Shown: one piece after another, positions 9,423 to 14,889 of the stretch | How positions within the stretch are numbered: position 1 is the first letter of the stretch | How the letters are laid out: every line of letters begins with the position of its first letter | Source: an uncultured Flavobacteriales bacterium | GTDB lineage: Bacteria > Bacteroidota > Bacteroidia > Flavobacteriales_E > Vicingaceae | Assembly (NCBI GenBank): GCA_937925525.1 | Contig: CALALS010000268.1 | Span: 1-17,835 of the forward strand | Length of the DNA stretch: 17,835 nucleotides | Direction of reading: 5' to 3' | The notes under the pieces: model-generated | Seen by the model: only the letters and a program-made list of their open reading frames with translations | Databases searched by the model: none | Told to the model about the DNA's origin: nothing | Program-made: the position numbers and the translations under genes

Positions 9423-9949
9423 AAAAGAGTATTTTCATATTGTTGTTTTCTTTGATTGGGCTTAGTTCTTTTGCCAGAACAGATAGCTCAGAAGTAAGTG
9501 AAAAAGATACCACTCACTATTATGCTTTAGTGGATTCTTCTTTACTGCACTTTTACGAATATGACTTTAGCATTGATTACGATAACTGCATGCTTTACGA
9601 AGAGCTGAATGAATGGCTCGGAACAAAATATAAGTATGCAGGAAACAGCCAAAGCGGAATAGATTGCTCGGGCTTAATGAAGCATTTTTATAGTAAGTTT
9701 TATGAGCTAGAACTACAAGGAGGTTCGGCTAATATTTATCCATTAACCAAACCCGTATCTAAAGATTCGTTACAAGAGGGCGATTTAATCTTCTTTAAGA
9801 TAAGAGGAAACAGAATTTCACATGTAGGTATGTATTTACAAAACGGATACTTTGTGCATGCTAGTGTTCATTCAGGTGTTACCATCAGTCACCTTTCAGA
9901 AGCGTATTACGAAAAGTATTATTACGCTGCCGGAACTTTCAGGGAATAA
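9419..9949 (+). CDS. Secreted NlpC/P60 cell-wall hydrolase
   Basis: This 176-residue protein has a signal peptide (MKKSIFILLFSLIGLSSFA, cleavage near 19-20), a linker of about 40 residues and an NlpC/P60 domain (about 60-176). The catalytic set is visible: C83 in GIDCSGL, H135 in SHVGMY and the third polar residue H147 in FVHAS; DLIFF sits between them as usual. NlpC/P60 enzymes cut peptidoglycan stem peptides, typically D-Glu-diaminopimelate bonds, in the periplasm. There is no SH3 or LysM domain, so this is a minimal single-domain form. The ATG overlaps the previous TGA by four bases. Confidence 0.92.
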   Translation: MKKSIFILLFSLIGLSSFARTDSSEVSEKDTTHYYALVDSSLLHFYEYDFSIDYDNCMLYEELNEWLGTKYKYAGNSQSGIDCSGLMKHFYSKFYELELQGGSANIYPLTKPVSKDSLQEGDLIFFKIRGNRISHVGMYLQNGYFVHASVHSGVTISHLSEAYYEKYYYAAGTFRE

Positions 9950-9950
9950 T

Positions 9951-9958
9951 TATCTTTG
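9951..9958 (+). promoter_or_regulatory. Bacteroidota -7 element, possible leaderless start
   Basis: TATCTTTG fits TAnnTTTG exactly and ends only four bases before the phosphoribosyltransferase ATG at 9963. Transcription from it would begin at about the start codon. No good -33 TTG lies 17-23 nt upstream, so activity is uncertain. Confidence 0.4.
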
Positions 9959-9962
9959 TTCC

Positions 9963-10469
9963 ATGCCAAACAAAACATTAATTCTAGAGAAGCAAGTCTT
10001 TCATCAAAAGCTAATACGAATGGCTTACCAAATAGCCGAAGACTATGCCGATGAAAAAAAACTAATTGTTGTAGGGATAAAAGATAACGGAGCTATTTTG
10101 GCAAAACAGCTGCAAAAGCAAATTGCTAAGATTGCCGATTTTGATGTAAAATACTGTGACTTAAAAGTAGATAAAAGCAATCATCAAAAAGATACTCCAA
10201 GCTTAAGTATGGATGTAAAAGAGCTAAAAAATGCTAACGTAATTTTAGTAGATGATGTCATTAACTCTGGTGTTACATTAATATACAGCACTAAATATTT
10301 GTTAGACTTTCCGGTGAAACGAATTTCAACAGCCGTAATGGTTAACCGTGACCACCGCAGATTTCCTATTAAAGCAGATTATGTGGGGCTTTCTTTAGCC
10401 ACTACTATGCAAGAGCACATTCAAGTAGATTTTGATAAGCAAGGGAAAGGTGTTGCTTATTTAGAGTGA
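9963..10469 (+). CDS. PyrR-like phosphoribosyltransferase
   Basis: The longest open frame begins at 9852 inside the NlpC gene, but the homologous part starts at the ATG at 9963 (MPNKTLILEK), giving 168 residues. The PRPP-binding loop is VILVDDVINSGVT (93-105). An early VVGIKDNGAILA and a late VMVNRDHRRFPIKADYVG (126-142) resemble PyrR and xanthine/hypoxanthine phosphoribosyltransferases, with the PyrR-like R-x-x-P-I-x-A-D-Y pattern. Such enzymes form nucleotides from a base and PRPP, and PyrR also binds pyrimidine-operon leader RNA. No pyr genes or attenuator are nearby, so a regulatory role is not supported here. The 3' end overlaps the convergent gene by 9 bases. Confidence 0.85.
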   Translation: MPNKTLILEKQVFHQKLIRMAYQIAEDYADEKKLIVVGIKDNGAILAKQLQKQIAKIADFDVKYCDLKVDKSNHQKDTPSLSMDVKELKNANVILVDDVINSGVTLIYSTKYLLDFPVKRISTAVMVNRDHRRFPIKADYVGLSLATTMQEHIQVDFDKQGKGVAYLE

Positions 10470-10832
10470 TGCACACATTGGGTTAATCGCCATTGAATAG
10501 AGGAAAAAAACTAGAAACAATCCGAAAGAAAGTATTGCTGAAAACAAAAAGATTCCTACTATCTTCAACCAATGTCTGTTTTGCCTTTTTATTAAACTGC
10601 CTAATAAATATGTTAATGATAGGGCTGTAGTTGGAATAGCTATAAAGTTAAATGAATATACTACATAAAATAATCTAGTTATATTCAAGTAAACTACAAT
10701 TGCTAAAATAATAGTCAAAACACCGGCTACTAATACTTTATTAAATCTTCCTTTTACTAAATCACCAAATTTTATAATTGACCATAGTAATAGGAAAATA
10801 CTTATTAATGGGTAAATGGAAAATGAAGCCAT
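10461..10832 (-). CDS. Small four-helix membrane protein of unknown function
   Basis: I do not recognise this 123-residue protein. The ATG at 10830-10832 is preferred over a TTG one codon upstream. It has four hydrophobic segments, approximately residues 5-20, 33-58, 60-82 and 92-116, with short basic loops (LVKGRFNK, KRQNRHW), so it should be an inner-membrane protein with both ends on the same side. The C-terminus overlaps the convergent phosphoribosyltransferase gene by 9 bases, and no terminator separates them. Codon use is similar to its neighbours. No function can be assigned. Confidence 0.6.
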   Translation of the reverse strand: MASFSIYPLISIFLLLWSIIKFGDLVKGRFNKVLVAGVLTIILAIVVYLNITRLFYVVYSFNFIAIPTTALSLTYLLGSLIKRQNRHWLKIVGIFLFSAILSFGLFLVFFLYSMAINPMCASL

Positions 10833-10930
10833 CAAATATTAATTTAAAACAAAAATAACCCTTTCTAAAATTCTCATTAGCATTTCTCTACAATTATTGT
10901 TATTATTGGAAATCATTCAATTTCAAAGTT

Positions 10931-10946
10931 TTGGCACAGCCTTTGT
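10931..10946 (+). promoter_or_regulatory. Sigma-54-like promoter for the beta-propeller gene
   Basis: TTGGCACAGCCTTTGTA carries TGGCAC, five bases, then TTGT, against the -24/-12 consensus TGGCAC-N5-TTGC. The -24 GG is intact and the -12 GC is GT. Transcription would start near 10957, leaving a leader of about 30 nt. No TAnnTTTG element is present here. Confidence 0.45.
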
Positions 10947-10986
10947 AAATGAGGTGCGCATTATTAATCATTAAAAACCAATCATT

Positions 10987-12996
10987 ATGAAAAAAATTAC
11001 TTTATCAGGCTGTATGGCTTTGGTATTACTCTTTATTACTTCTTACTCGGCAACAGCTCAGGAGGCAAGCACTTCCAGTTGGGTAGTTGAGTTTAAACAA
11101 AACGTACTTTGGCAGCGTACTACTTCCTTTGGAATATTAGTAGTATGTACCGCTGACGGACTACATGGTGTTGACCCTGAAACAGGAAATATACTTTGGT
11201 CGAAAGCCGAATTGGCAAACTTACCTGAATCAGGTTATCAGCCTGTAGAAGGTAGCCCGTTTGTGCAAGTGGCTACTGCCGGAGATAATCCTACCATTTA
11301 TGTGTTAGAGCCTTTTGAAGGAACATTGGTGTTCAACTCAAAAGAAGCAGGCATTGATCAGGTAAAAGAAAAACATGTATTACCTAAAAACTTAAGTATC
11401 TTAGTTCAAGGTATTTCTGCTGGTCAAGACAAACCATCTCTTTACATGATTGACTTAGCTACAGGTAAAAAGCTTTGGCAAAAAGACAATGAGTTTGGAA
11501 TGTTAACTGCTTTTAAAGAATTAGGTAAAAATGAGTTTTTATTGGCTACACTTTGGAGTATGTATAAAATCAACTCTAAAACGGGTGATGTAGTTTGGGA
11601 AGAACCATTAGACCCTGCTTCTGCAGCACAATTAGAAAAAATGAAAGGGCTTGGTAGTCTGATGAAAGATTTGGCTGAGAATAGCTTAAAACCTGGTGAT
11701 GTATTAGCAGATTTTTATTTAATGAAAGGTGGAAAAAACTTTATCATTGGGTTTCAAGCTAAACAAACTAAAACATCTACAGGCTCAGATGGAAAAACAG
11801 TTACTACCATCACTTACAAAAGTGGTTACAACTGTGTAGCATTGGAAACAGGAAAACCTGTTTGGGCAGAAGGCGTAGAGTTTGAAGGTAAAAAAGGTAA
11901 AATCATTTTTGATGATAGAGGCCTGATTGTTTGCCCTGATGCAGGAATGAATACCATGATTAATATGGTAGATTATAGCACAGGTGAAAAGAAATGGGGA
12001 AAGAAAGGAAGAGGATTTAAAGTAAAAGGCGGTGTGGTAGATTATGTAAACACCAAAGCAGGAATTCTTTTAGTATTAGCCAAAGAATCATCTAGCGGTG
12101 ATGCTAACTATATGATGAATATGTTGGATGCCGATGCAGGTATGCTAAAGTTTGAAAAGTATGCTAAGCTTAAAGGCAACATTCAACGTACTGAGTTATT
12201 AGACGGTGGTTTATTTTATGTTACTGATGAAGAAGCAGACATCTTAAACATTGGTACAGGTGAAACTATGTTTGATAAATCTATCAGAACAGGAAAAGGA
12301 CAAAATACTTCTACCGATGATATGATTTATGTTTTCTCTGGAAAAGACAAAGGATTGTATGCCATTGATAAAAAGGCAATGACAAAAGCCTTAATTACCG
12401 GAGACGACATTAAGTTTGACGGTAAAGAAGAACCAACAGAAATAGAAGTTCGTGAAGAAGGTATAGTGCTTAGCAGCATGCAAAATATTGTAATGGTAGA
12501 CAAAGCAAGTGGTGTAATTAAGTTTCAGAAATATTATGCTGCACCTGATATACCAAACATTATGAAAGCGCTTAATGCTGCTGCTGCCATAAGAGCGGCA
12601 TACATTGGAGTAGCTGCAGGTGTAACTTCTGCTGCTGTTACGGCAGTTACAGCAGAACATGCTAGTAACGATGTAGAAAGAGAAATAGGAACGGGAGTAG
12701 CAGGTGCCTATGGCGATTTAAGTGCTGCAGGTTTTTCGTATGCAGGAAAATATATGAAGGCTATAAACCAACGTTTTAAGGCTACTGCTAGTTCAGCAGA
12801 CTTTATGTTTATGATGACAGAAGGTGACGGAAGAAAAGACAATCGTCTTATCAGAGTAAGCAAAACTACAGGTGAAGTAGTAGATTACATTAGCTTAGGA
12901 AAAGACAAAGACCCAAGCTATGAAGTAGATAACATTGAAAACAAAATCTACTATAAAAAAGAAGCGAACAAAATTCACGGATTTAAATTTGGCTAA
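10987..12996 (+). CDS. Secreted PQQ-type beta-propeller protein
   Basis: This 669-residue protein has a clear signal peptide (residues 1-25, ending SATAQ). Repeated blade motifs of the PQQ/quinoprotein kind follow: DPETGNILW, DLATGKKLW, NSKTGDVVW, ALETGKPVW, DYSTGEKKW and several weaker copies (NIGTGETMF, DKASGVIKF, KTTGEVV). This suggests a propeller of about seven or eight blades, probably periplasmic or outer-membrane associated. BamB has the same fold but is shorter and a lipoprotein; no lipobox cysteine is present here. An Ala/Gly-rich helical insertion of about 75 residues (523-600) breaks the last blades. Catalytic residues of quinoprotein dehydrogenases are not recognisable, so a binding or scaffold role is more likely than an enzyme. 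It is monocistronic, with a sigma-54-like site before it and a strong hairpin after it. Confidence 0.82.
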   Translation: MKKITLSGCMALVLLFITSYSATAQEASTSSWVVEFKQNVLWQRTTSFGILVVCTADGLHGVDPETGNILWSKAELANLPESGYQPVEGSPFVQVATAGDNPTIYVLEPFEGTLVFNSKEAGIDQVKEKHVLPKNLSILVQGISAGQDKPSLYMIDLATGKKLWQKDNEFGMLTAFKELGKNEFLLATLWSMYKINSKTGDVVWEEPLDPASAAQLEKMKGLGSLMKDLAENSLKPGDVLADFYLMKGGKNFIIGFQAKQTKTSTGSDGKTVTTITYKSGYNCVALETGKPVWAEGVEFEGKKGKIIFDDRGLIVCPDAGMNTMINMVDYSTGEKKWGKKGRGFKVKGGVVDYVNTKAGILLVLAKESSSGDANYMMNMLDADAGMLKFEKYAKLKGNIQRTELLDGGLFYVTDEEADILNIGTGETMFDKSIRTGKGQNTSTDDMIYVFSGKDKGLYAIDKKAMTKALITGDDIKFDGKEEPTEIEVREEGIVLSSMQNIVMVDKASGVIKFQKYYAAPDIPNIMKALNAAAAIRAAYIGVAAGVTSAAVTAVTAEHASNDVEREIGTGVAGAYGDLSAAGFSYAGKYMKAINQRFKATASSADFMFMMTEGDGRKDNRLIRVSKTTGEVVDYISLGKDKDPSYEVDNIENKIYYKKEANKIHGFKFG

Positions 12997-13014
12997 AAAC
13001 CACTTTACCCATAA

Positions 13015-13053
13015 ATAAAAAAAGCCCTGGCAAATTAATGCTGGGGCTTTTTT
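13015..13053. terminator. Rho-independent terminator, probably bidirectional
   Basis: AAAGCCCTGGC (13021-13031) pairs with GCTGGGGCTTT (13040-13050) around an 8-nt loop, giving 11 pairs including two G-T pairs. It is flanked by an A run on the left and a T run on the right, so it can stop the propeller gene on the plus strand and the DUF2892 gene on the minus strand. Confidence 0.9.
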
Positions 13054-13083
13054 GTATTAAACTAAACCTATAAACTACAATTG

Positions 13084-13293
13084 CTATTTATCTTTTTTTG
13101 GGCAAGTGCTTATACCAAAAGGTAAATAAAGCGGACAAAAGCTAATAAAACTGGTAAGCAAAAATACTGCTGCCAATACTACCAATACTATTCCTAAAGT
13201 TCCTGTTACTACATTACCAAAGTAAAGACCTATCATTAGAGCAGCAAGTACTACTCTAATTACTTTGTCTACTGTTCCCATGTTTTTTTTCAT
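13084..13293 (-). CDS. DUF2892 (YgaP-type) two-helix membrane protein
   Basis: This 69-residue protein has the DUF2892 pattern: KNMGTVDKVIRVVLAA at the start, two membrane helices (about 12-28 and 31-51) and the C-terminal CPLYLPFGISTC. The cysteine-containing end and the N-terminal NMG-x-x-D-x-x-x-R are typical of this family. The domain also forms the membrane part of the E. coli rhodanese YgaP, but no rhodanese domain is fused here. The start is MKKNMG at 13293; the second ATG (13281) is a less likely alternative. It has a clean -7 element and CRP/FNR-like palindromes upstream, suggesting control by oxygen or nitrosative stress. Biochemical role unknown. Confidence 0.85.
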   Translation of the reverse strand: MKKNMGTVDKVIRVVLAALMIGLYFGNVVTGTLGIVLVVLAAVFLLTSFISFCPLYLPFGISTCPKKDK

Positions 13294-13316
13294 GATGTGT
13301 TGTTTTAATTTTTTTA

Positions 13317-13324
13317 CAAATGTA
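13317..13324 (-). promoter_or_regulatory. Bacteroidota -7 element of the DUF2892 gene
   Basis: On the minus strand TACATTTG matches TAnnTTTG exactly. It would start transcription near 13311, giving an 18-nt leader. No TTG occurs at the -33 spacing, which fits a promoter that needs an activator. Confidence 0.6.
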
Positions 13325-13345
13325 TAGGTGTGCTATTGTTTTAAC

Positions 13346-13361
13346 TGTAACATAAGTTACA
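13346..13361. promoter_or_regulatory. CRP/FNR-family operator (GTAAC-N4-GTTAC type)
   Basis: TGTAAC-ATAA-GTTACA is a perfect 6+4+6 palindrome. GTAAC-N4-GTTAC is, as I recall, the site type described for HcpR-like CRP/FNR regulators of nitrosative-stress genes in several anaerobes and in Bacteroides. Its centre lies about 42 bp upstream of the predicted start at 13311, the class II activator position. Confidence 0.6.
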
Positions 13362-13369
13362 TGATAAAA

Positions 13370-13381
13370 TGATATATATCA
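13370..13381. promoter_or_regulatory. Second CRP/FNR-like palindrome (TGAT-N4-ATCA)
   Basis: TGATATATATCA is a perfect 12-bp palindrome with the core of the FNR box TTGAT-N4-ATCAA. Its centre is 22 bp, about two helical turns, upstream of the GTAAC palindrome. AT-rich palindromes can arise by chance, so this is tentative. Confidence 0.35.
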
Positions 13382-13387
13382 GCCAAT

Positions 13388-13414
13388 AAAAAAGCCCCAT
13401 TATTTTGGGGCTTT
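13388..13414 (-). terminator. Rho-independent terminator of the small secreted protein gene
   Basis: AAAGCCCCA (13391-13399) pairs perfectly with TGGGGCTTT (13406-13414) over a 6-nt loop. On the minus strand it is followed by TTTTTTATT, seven bases after the stop of the gene at 13421. Confidence 0.9.
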
Positions 13415-13420
13415 CAGCAT

Positions 13421-13834
13421 TTATTTTTTTCCTTTTCCCTTTCCGGGATGTGAGGATGGGGGTGAGCTTTTTACTTTACCGCTATTGCCTTTGTATTTTA
13501 CAATATGGTCTTTATTATACTTTTGAGGGGAGTCTGTTTCTAATTCCAGTTCTACTTTAGAGGCAACATTAAGGTTTACTCCTGAATAAATGCTTGGAAG
13601 TTTAACTCCTACCTGCCATTTATCTCCACTTAAGTAGATGTAAACGTTTTTTTGAACATCAAAATAAAAGTTATGATCCGGAAAATAAACATGCCTTGTT
13701 TTAGCCCGGTAACCATGTGCAGGAGCCCATGGAGGAGGTCCTCCGCCTTTTTGTGCAACTATGTCAAAAGGTAAGGCAAACAATGCTATAAGTAGCATTG
13801 TGCTAAGCGTAATAATCCGTTTGTTAGTTTTCAT
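13421..13834 (-). CDS. Small secreted protein of unknown function with Gly/Pro and Lys/Gly-rich ends
   Basis: This 137-residue protein has a signal peptide (about 1-27, ending DIVAQ), a GGGPPPWAPAHGYR segment, and a central block with HVYFPDHNFYFDVQKNVYIY followed by SGDKWQVGVKLP. The aromatic pattern in the central block (Y/F-P-D-x-N-x-Y-x-D ... Y-x-Y-L-x-x-G-x-W) resembles conserved hypothetical periplasmic proteins of Bacteroidota. The tail, SSPPSSHPGKGKGKK, is basic and probably disordered. There is no lipobox, so it should be soluble in the periplasm or exported. It is monocistronic between two hairpin terminators. Function unknown. Confidence 0.75.
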   Translation of the reverse strand: MKTNKRIITLSTMLLIALFALPFDIVAQKGGGPPPWAPAHGYRAKTRHVYFPDHNFYFDVQKNVYIYLSGDKWQVGVKLPSIYSGVNLNVASKVELELETDSPQKYNKDHIVKYKGNSGKVKSSPPSSHPGKGKGKK

Positions 13835-13888
13835 ATACTTTGGTTTTACTATTTACCGAATATACTCAATTTTGAGACAATACTAAAC

Positions 13889-13920
13889 AAAAAAAGCCCC
13901 AACTTTAGTTGAGGCTCTTT
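13889..13920 (-). terminator. Rho-independent terminator of the small charged protein gene
   Basis: AGCCCCAAC (13895-13903) pairs with GTTGAGGCT (13908-13916) over the tetraloop TTTA, with one C-A mismatch. On the minus strand it is followed by a run of seven Ts. It lies about 50 nt beyond the stop codon at 13972. Confidence 0.8.
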
Positions 13921-13971
13921 CGTCAAGAAAACCAACTGTCAATGTACCGGCATTGGCAACGGTCTGGCACG

Positions 13972-14337
13972 CTATGAGTCTGATACTTCAGTATCTGTTG
14001 AGCTGCTTGGCTTTTTCTTTTCGCTTTTTCTGGTACCGCCAGCTTTTTCGTATTCATCGCTGTCGGTGCCGTAAATACCTGCTATGGCTCTTAGCAAACG
14101 GTCGCTTAATTCGTTGAGGTCATCTTCGCTACGCTGAATAATATTGAGCAACTCATCTACTTCGCTAAGCTTGGTATTGTAAGTTTTTAAATTAGCTTCT
14201 AACTGATTTATCGCTGTTCGGTAAGAAGCTGCTGTTAATCCGTTTCCCAAGTTTAGGCTTGGGTTGATGGCCTCTACTCCGGCCAATCTCTTGCGCGCCT
14301 TTCTTAGGGCTGCGCTTTGTCTTTTTCTTCTGCCCAT
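13972..14337 (-). CDS. Small charged helical protein of unknown function (AGGTRKSE motif)
   Basis: This 121-residue protein starts with a very basic segment (MGRRKRQSAALRKARKRLAG). NPSLNLGNGL is followed by a probable coiled coil (36-75) and a conserved-looking end with IYGTDSDEYEKAGGTRKSE at 88-106. The last residues are Lys- then Ser/Asp-rich and probably disordered. I recall similar small proteins of unknown function in Bacteroidota and cyanobacteria ending in Y-G-x-x-S-x-E-Y-E-x-A-G-G-x-R-x-S-E-R, but cannot confirm this. The basic N-terminus suggests a nucleic-acid partner, which is an inference. GC content is visibly higher than in the neighbours (about half G+C in hand-counted 60-nt lines), hinting at transfer or different selection. 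It has its own terminator and lies next to the 21-bp array. Confidence 0.7.
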   Translation of the reverse strand: MGRRKRQSAALRKARKRLAGVEAINPSLNLGNGLTAASYRTAINQLEANLKTYNTKLSEVDELLNIIQRSEDDLNELSDRLLRAIAGIYGTDSDEYEKAGGTRKSEKKKPSSSTDTEVSDS

Positions 14338-14414
14338 GGCGTTATAATTTAATTGGTTAATAATCTATTTTTTAAGTAGCTTATTTTCCCATAGGCGTTT
14401 GCTTATAATTAACG

Positions 14415-14429
14415 ATAAAAATTGTGCCA
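14415..14429 (-). promoter_or_regulatory. Weak sigma-54-like site upstream of the small charged protein gene
   Basis: On the minus strand TGGCAC-AATTT-TTAT keeps a perfect -24 half, but the -12 half TTGC is replaced by TTAT. A transcript would start near 14403, about 66 nt before the ATG at 14337. No TAnnTTTG element was found in this gap, so this is only a candidate. Confidence 0.2.
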
Positions 14430-14462
14430 TGTTGCACTGATAGCAGCCTTTTTTAACACTTT

Positions 14463-14711
14463 TTAAGAAAATATGCCCATAAACAGGGCTTTTGCGTGCA
14501 CGTTTGCTTGTTTTGTATACACATTTACGGCTTTTGTGCAGACGTTTAGGGCTTTTGCCCGGACATTTTCAACAAACGTGCAGACGTTTTGAGCTTTTGT
14601 GCGGACAAACACGGCAAATGTCCGCACCTTTTCGACTTTTGTCCGGACGTTTTCAACAAACGTGCAGACGTTTTGCCTTTTTGTGCAGACCTTCTCAACA
14701 AATGTCCGCAC
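14463..14711 (-). CDS. Possible heptad-repeat peptide encoded by the 21-bp array
   Basis: The minus-strand frame ending at 14463 reads as heptads of the form V-[R/C]-T-[K/F]-[A/V]-x-[N/K], for example VCTFVEN and VRTKAQN. There are twelve such heptads counting one just upstream of the GTG at 14711; the frame is open from 14735. Hydrophobic residues at spacing 3-4 would suit a coiled coil. Val is kept in all twelve while its third base varies (GTC or GTG), and Thr varies ACA/ACG, which favours this frame over the other open ones. Against coding: only a GTG start, no visible promoter, and the repeat itself keeps frames open. Two further overlapping frames (14492-14761 plus, 14546-14734 minus) look less conserved. 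Function unknown. Confidence 0.25.
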   Translation of the reverse strand: MRTFVEKVCTKRQNVCTFVENVRTKVEKVRTFAVFVRTKAQNVCTFVENVRAKALNVCTKAVNVYTKQANVHAKALFMGIFS

Positions 14712-14772
14712 CTTTTCAGCTTTTGTGCAGACATTTTAAGGAAATGTCTTTAGTTTTTTAACTTTTGTGGAT
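14479..14772. repeat. 21-bp degenerate tandem array, 14 phased units
   Basis: An AC[G/A/C]TTT block recurs at exactly 21-nt steps: 14500, 14521, 14542, 14563, 14584, 14605 (variant ACAAAC), 14626, 14647, 14668, 14689, 14710, 14731 and 14752 (variant AGTTTT). A degenerate unit at 14479 precedes them. The other 15 bases follow about NNNNC(TTTT or AAAY)GTGC(A/G)G. From the unit at 14563 on, TTTT and AAAY types alternate, giving a 42-bp higher period. Positions 14566-14591 and 14650-14675 are identical over 26 bases, 84 bp apart. Because 21 is a multiple of three, several frames stay open on both strands. There are no spacers, so it is not a CRISPR array. It fills most of the 552-bp gap between 14337 and 14890. 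Confidence 0.92.
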
Positions 14773-14776
14773 TGAT

Positions 14777-14853
14777 TACCCCCTGTTTCTTCACCTTGTT
14801 TCGAAACTGTCCCCCTAAATTAGGGGGACAGCGAATGTAATGAGCAGGGGGTA
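14777..14853. repeat. Nested inverted repeats with C5/G5 runs
   Basis: The inner palindrome at 14807-14831 has perfect 12-bp arms (CTGTCCCCCTAA and TTAGGGGGACAG) around one base. Around it, TACCCCCTG (14777-14785) pairs with CAGGGGGTA (14845-14853). The whole could fold into a long stem with an internal loop. It lies just past the array and downstream of the TIR gene, so it may end or stabilise the TIR transcript, although no long T run follows. It may instead be a REP-like element. Confidence 0.8.
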
Positions 14854-14889
14854 TAGGTGTTGTGAGAGTTTATTTGGAAATTAATTGGA

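Noticed and set aside
9852..9962. N-terminal extension of the phosphoribosyltransferase
   Set aside because: It overlaps the NlpC/P60 coding end and has no family resemblance. The ATG at 9963 begins the recognisable enzyme.
12391..12660. Minus-strand Cys/Tyr/Phe-rich open frame inside the beta-propeller gene
   Set aside because: Its composition is what antisense reading of Ala/Lys-rich coding produces; it is a shadow frame.
14492..14761. Plus-strand open frame through the array as a gene
   Set aside because: The 21-bp period keeps frames open on both strands. In this frame most unit differences change the residue, and no ATG or promoter supports it.
14479..14772. CRISPR or other spacer array
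   Set aside because: Units follow each other directly every 21 bp with scattered base changes. There are no unique spacers and no cas genes.
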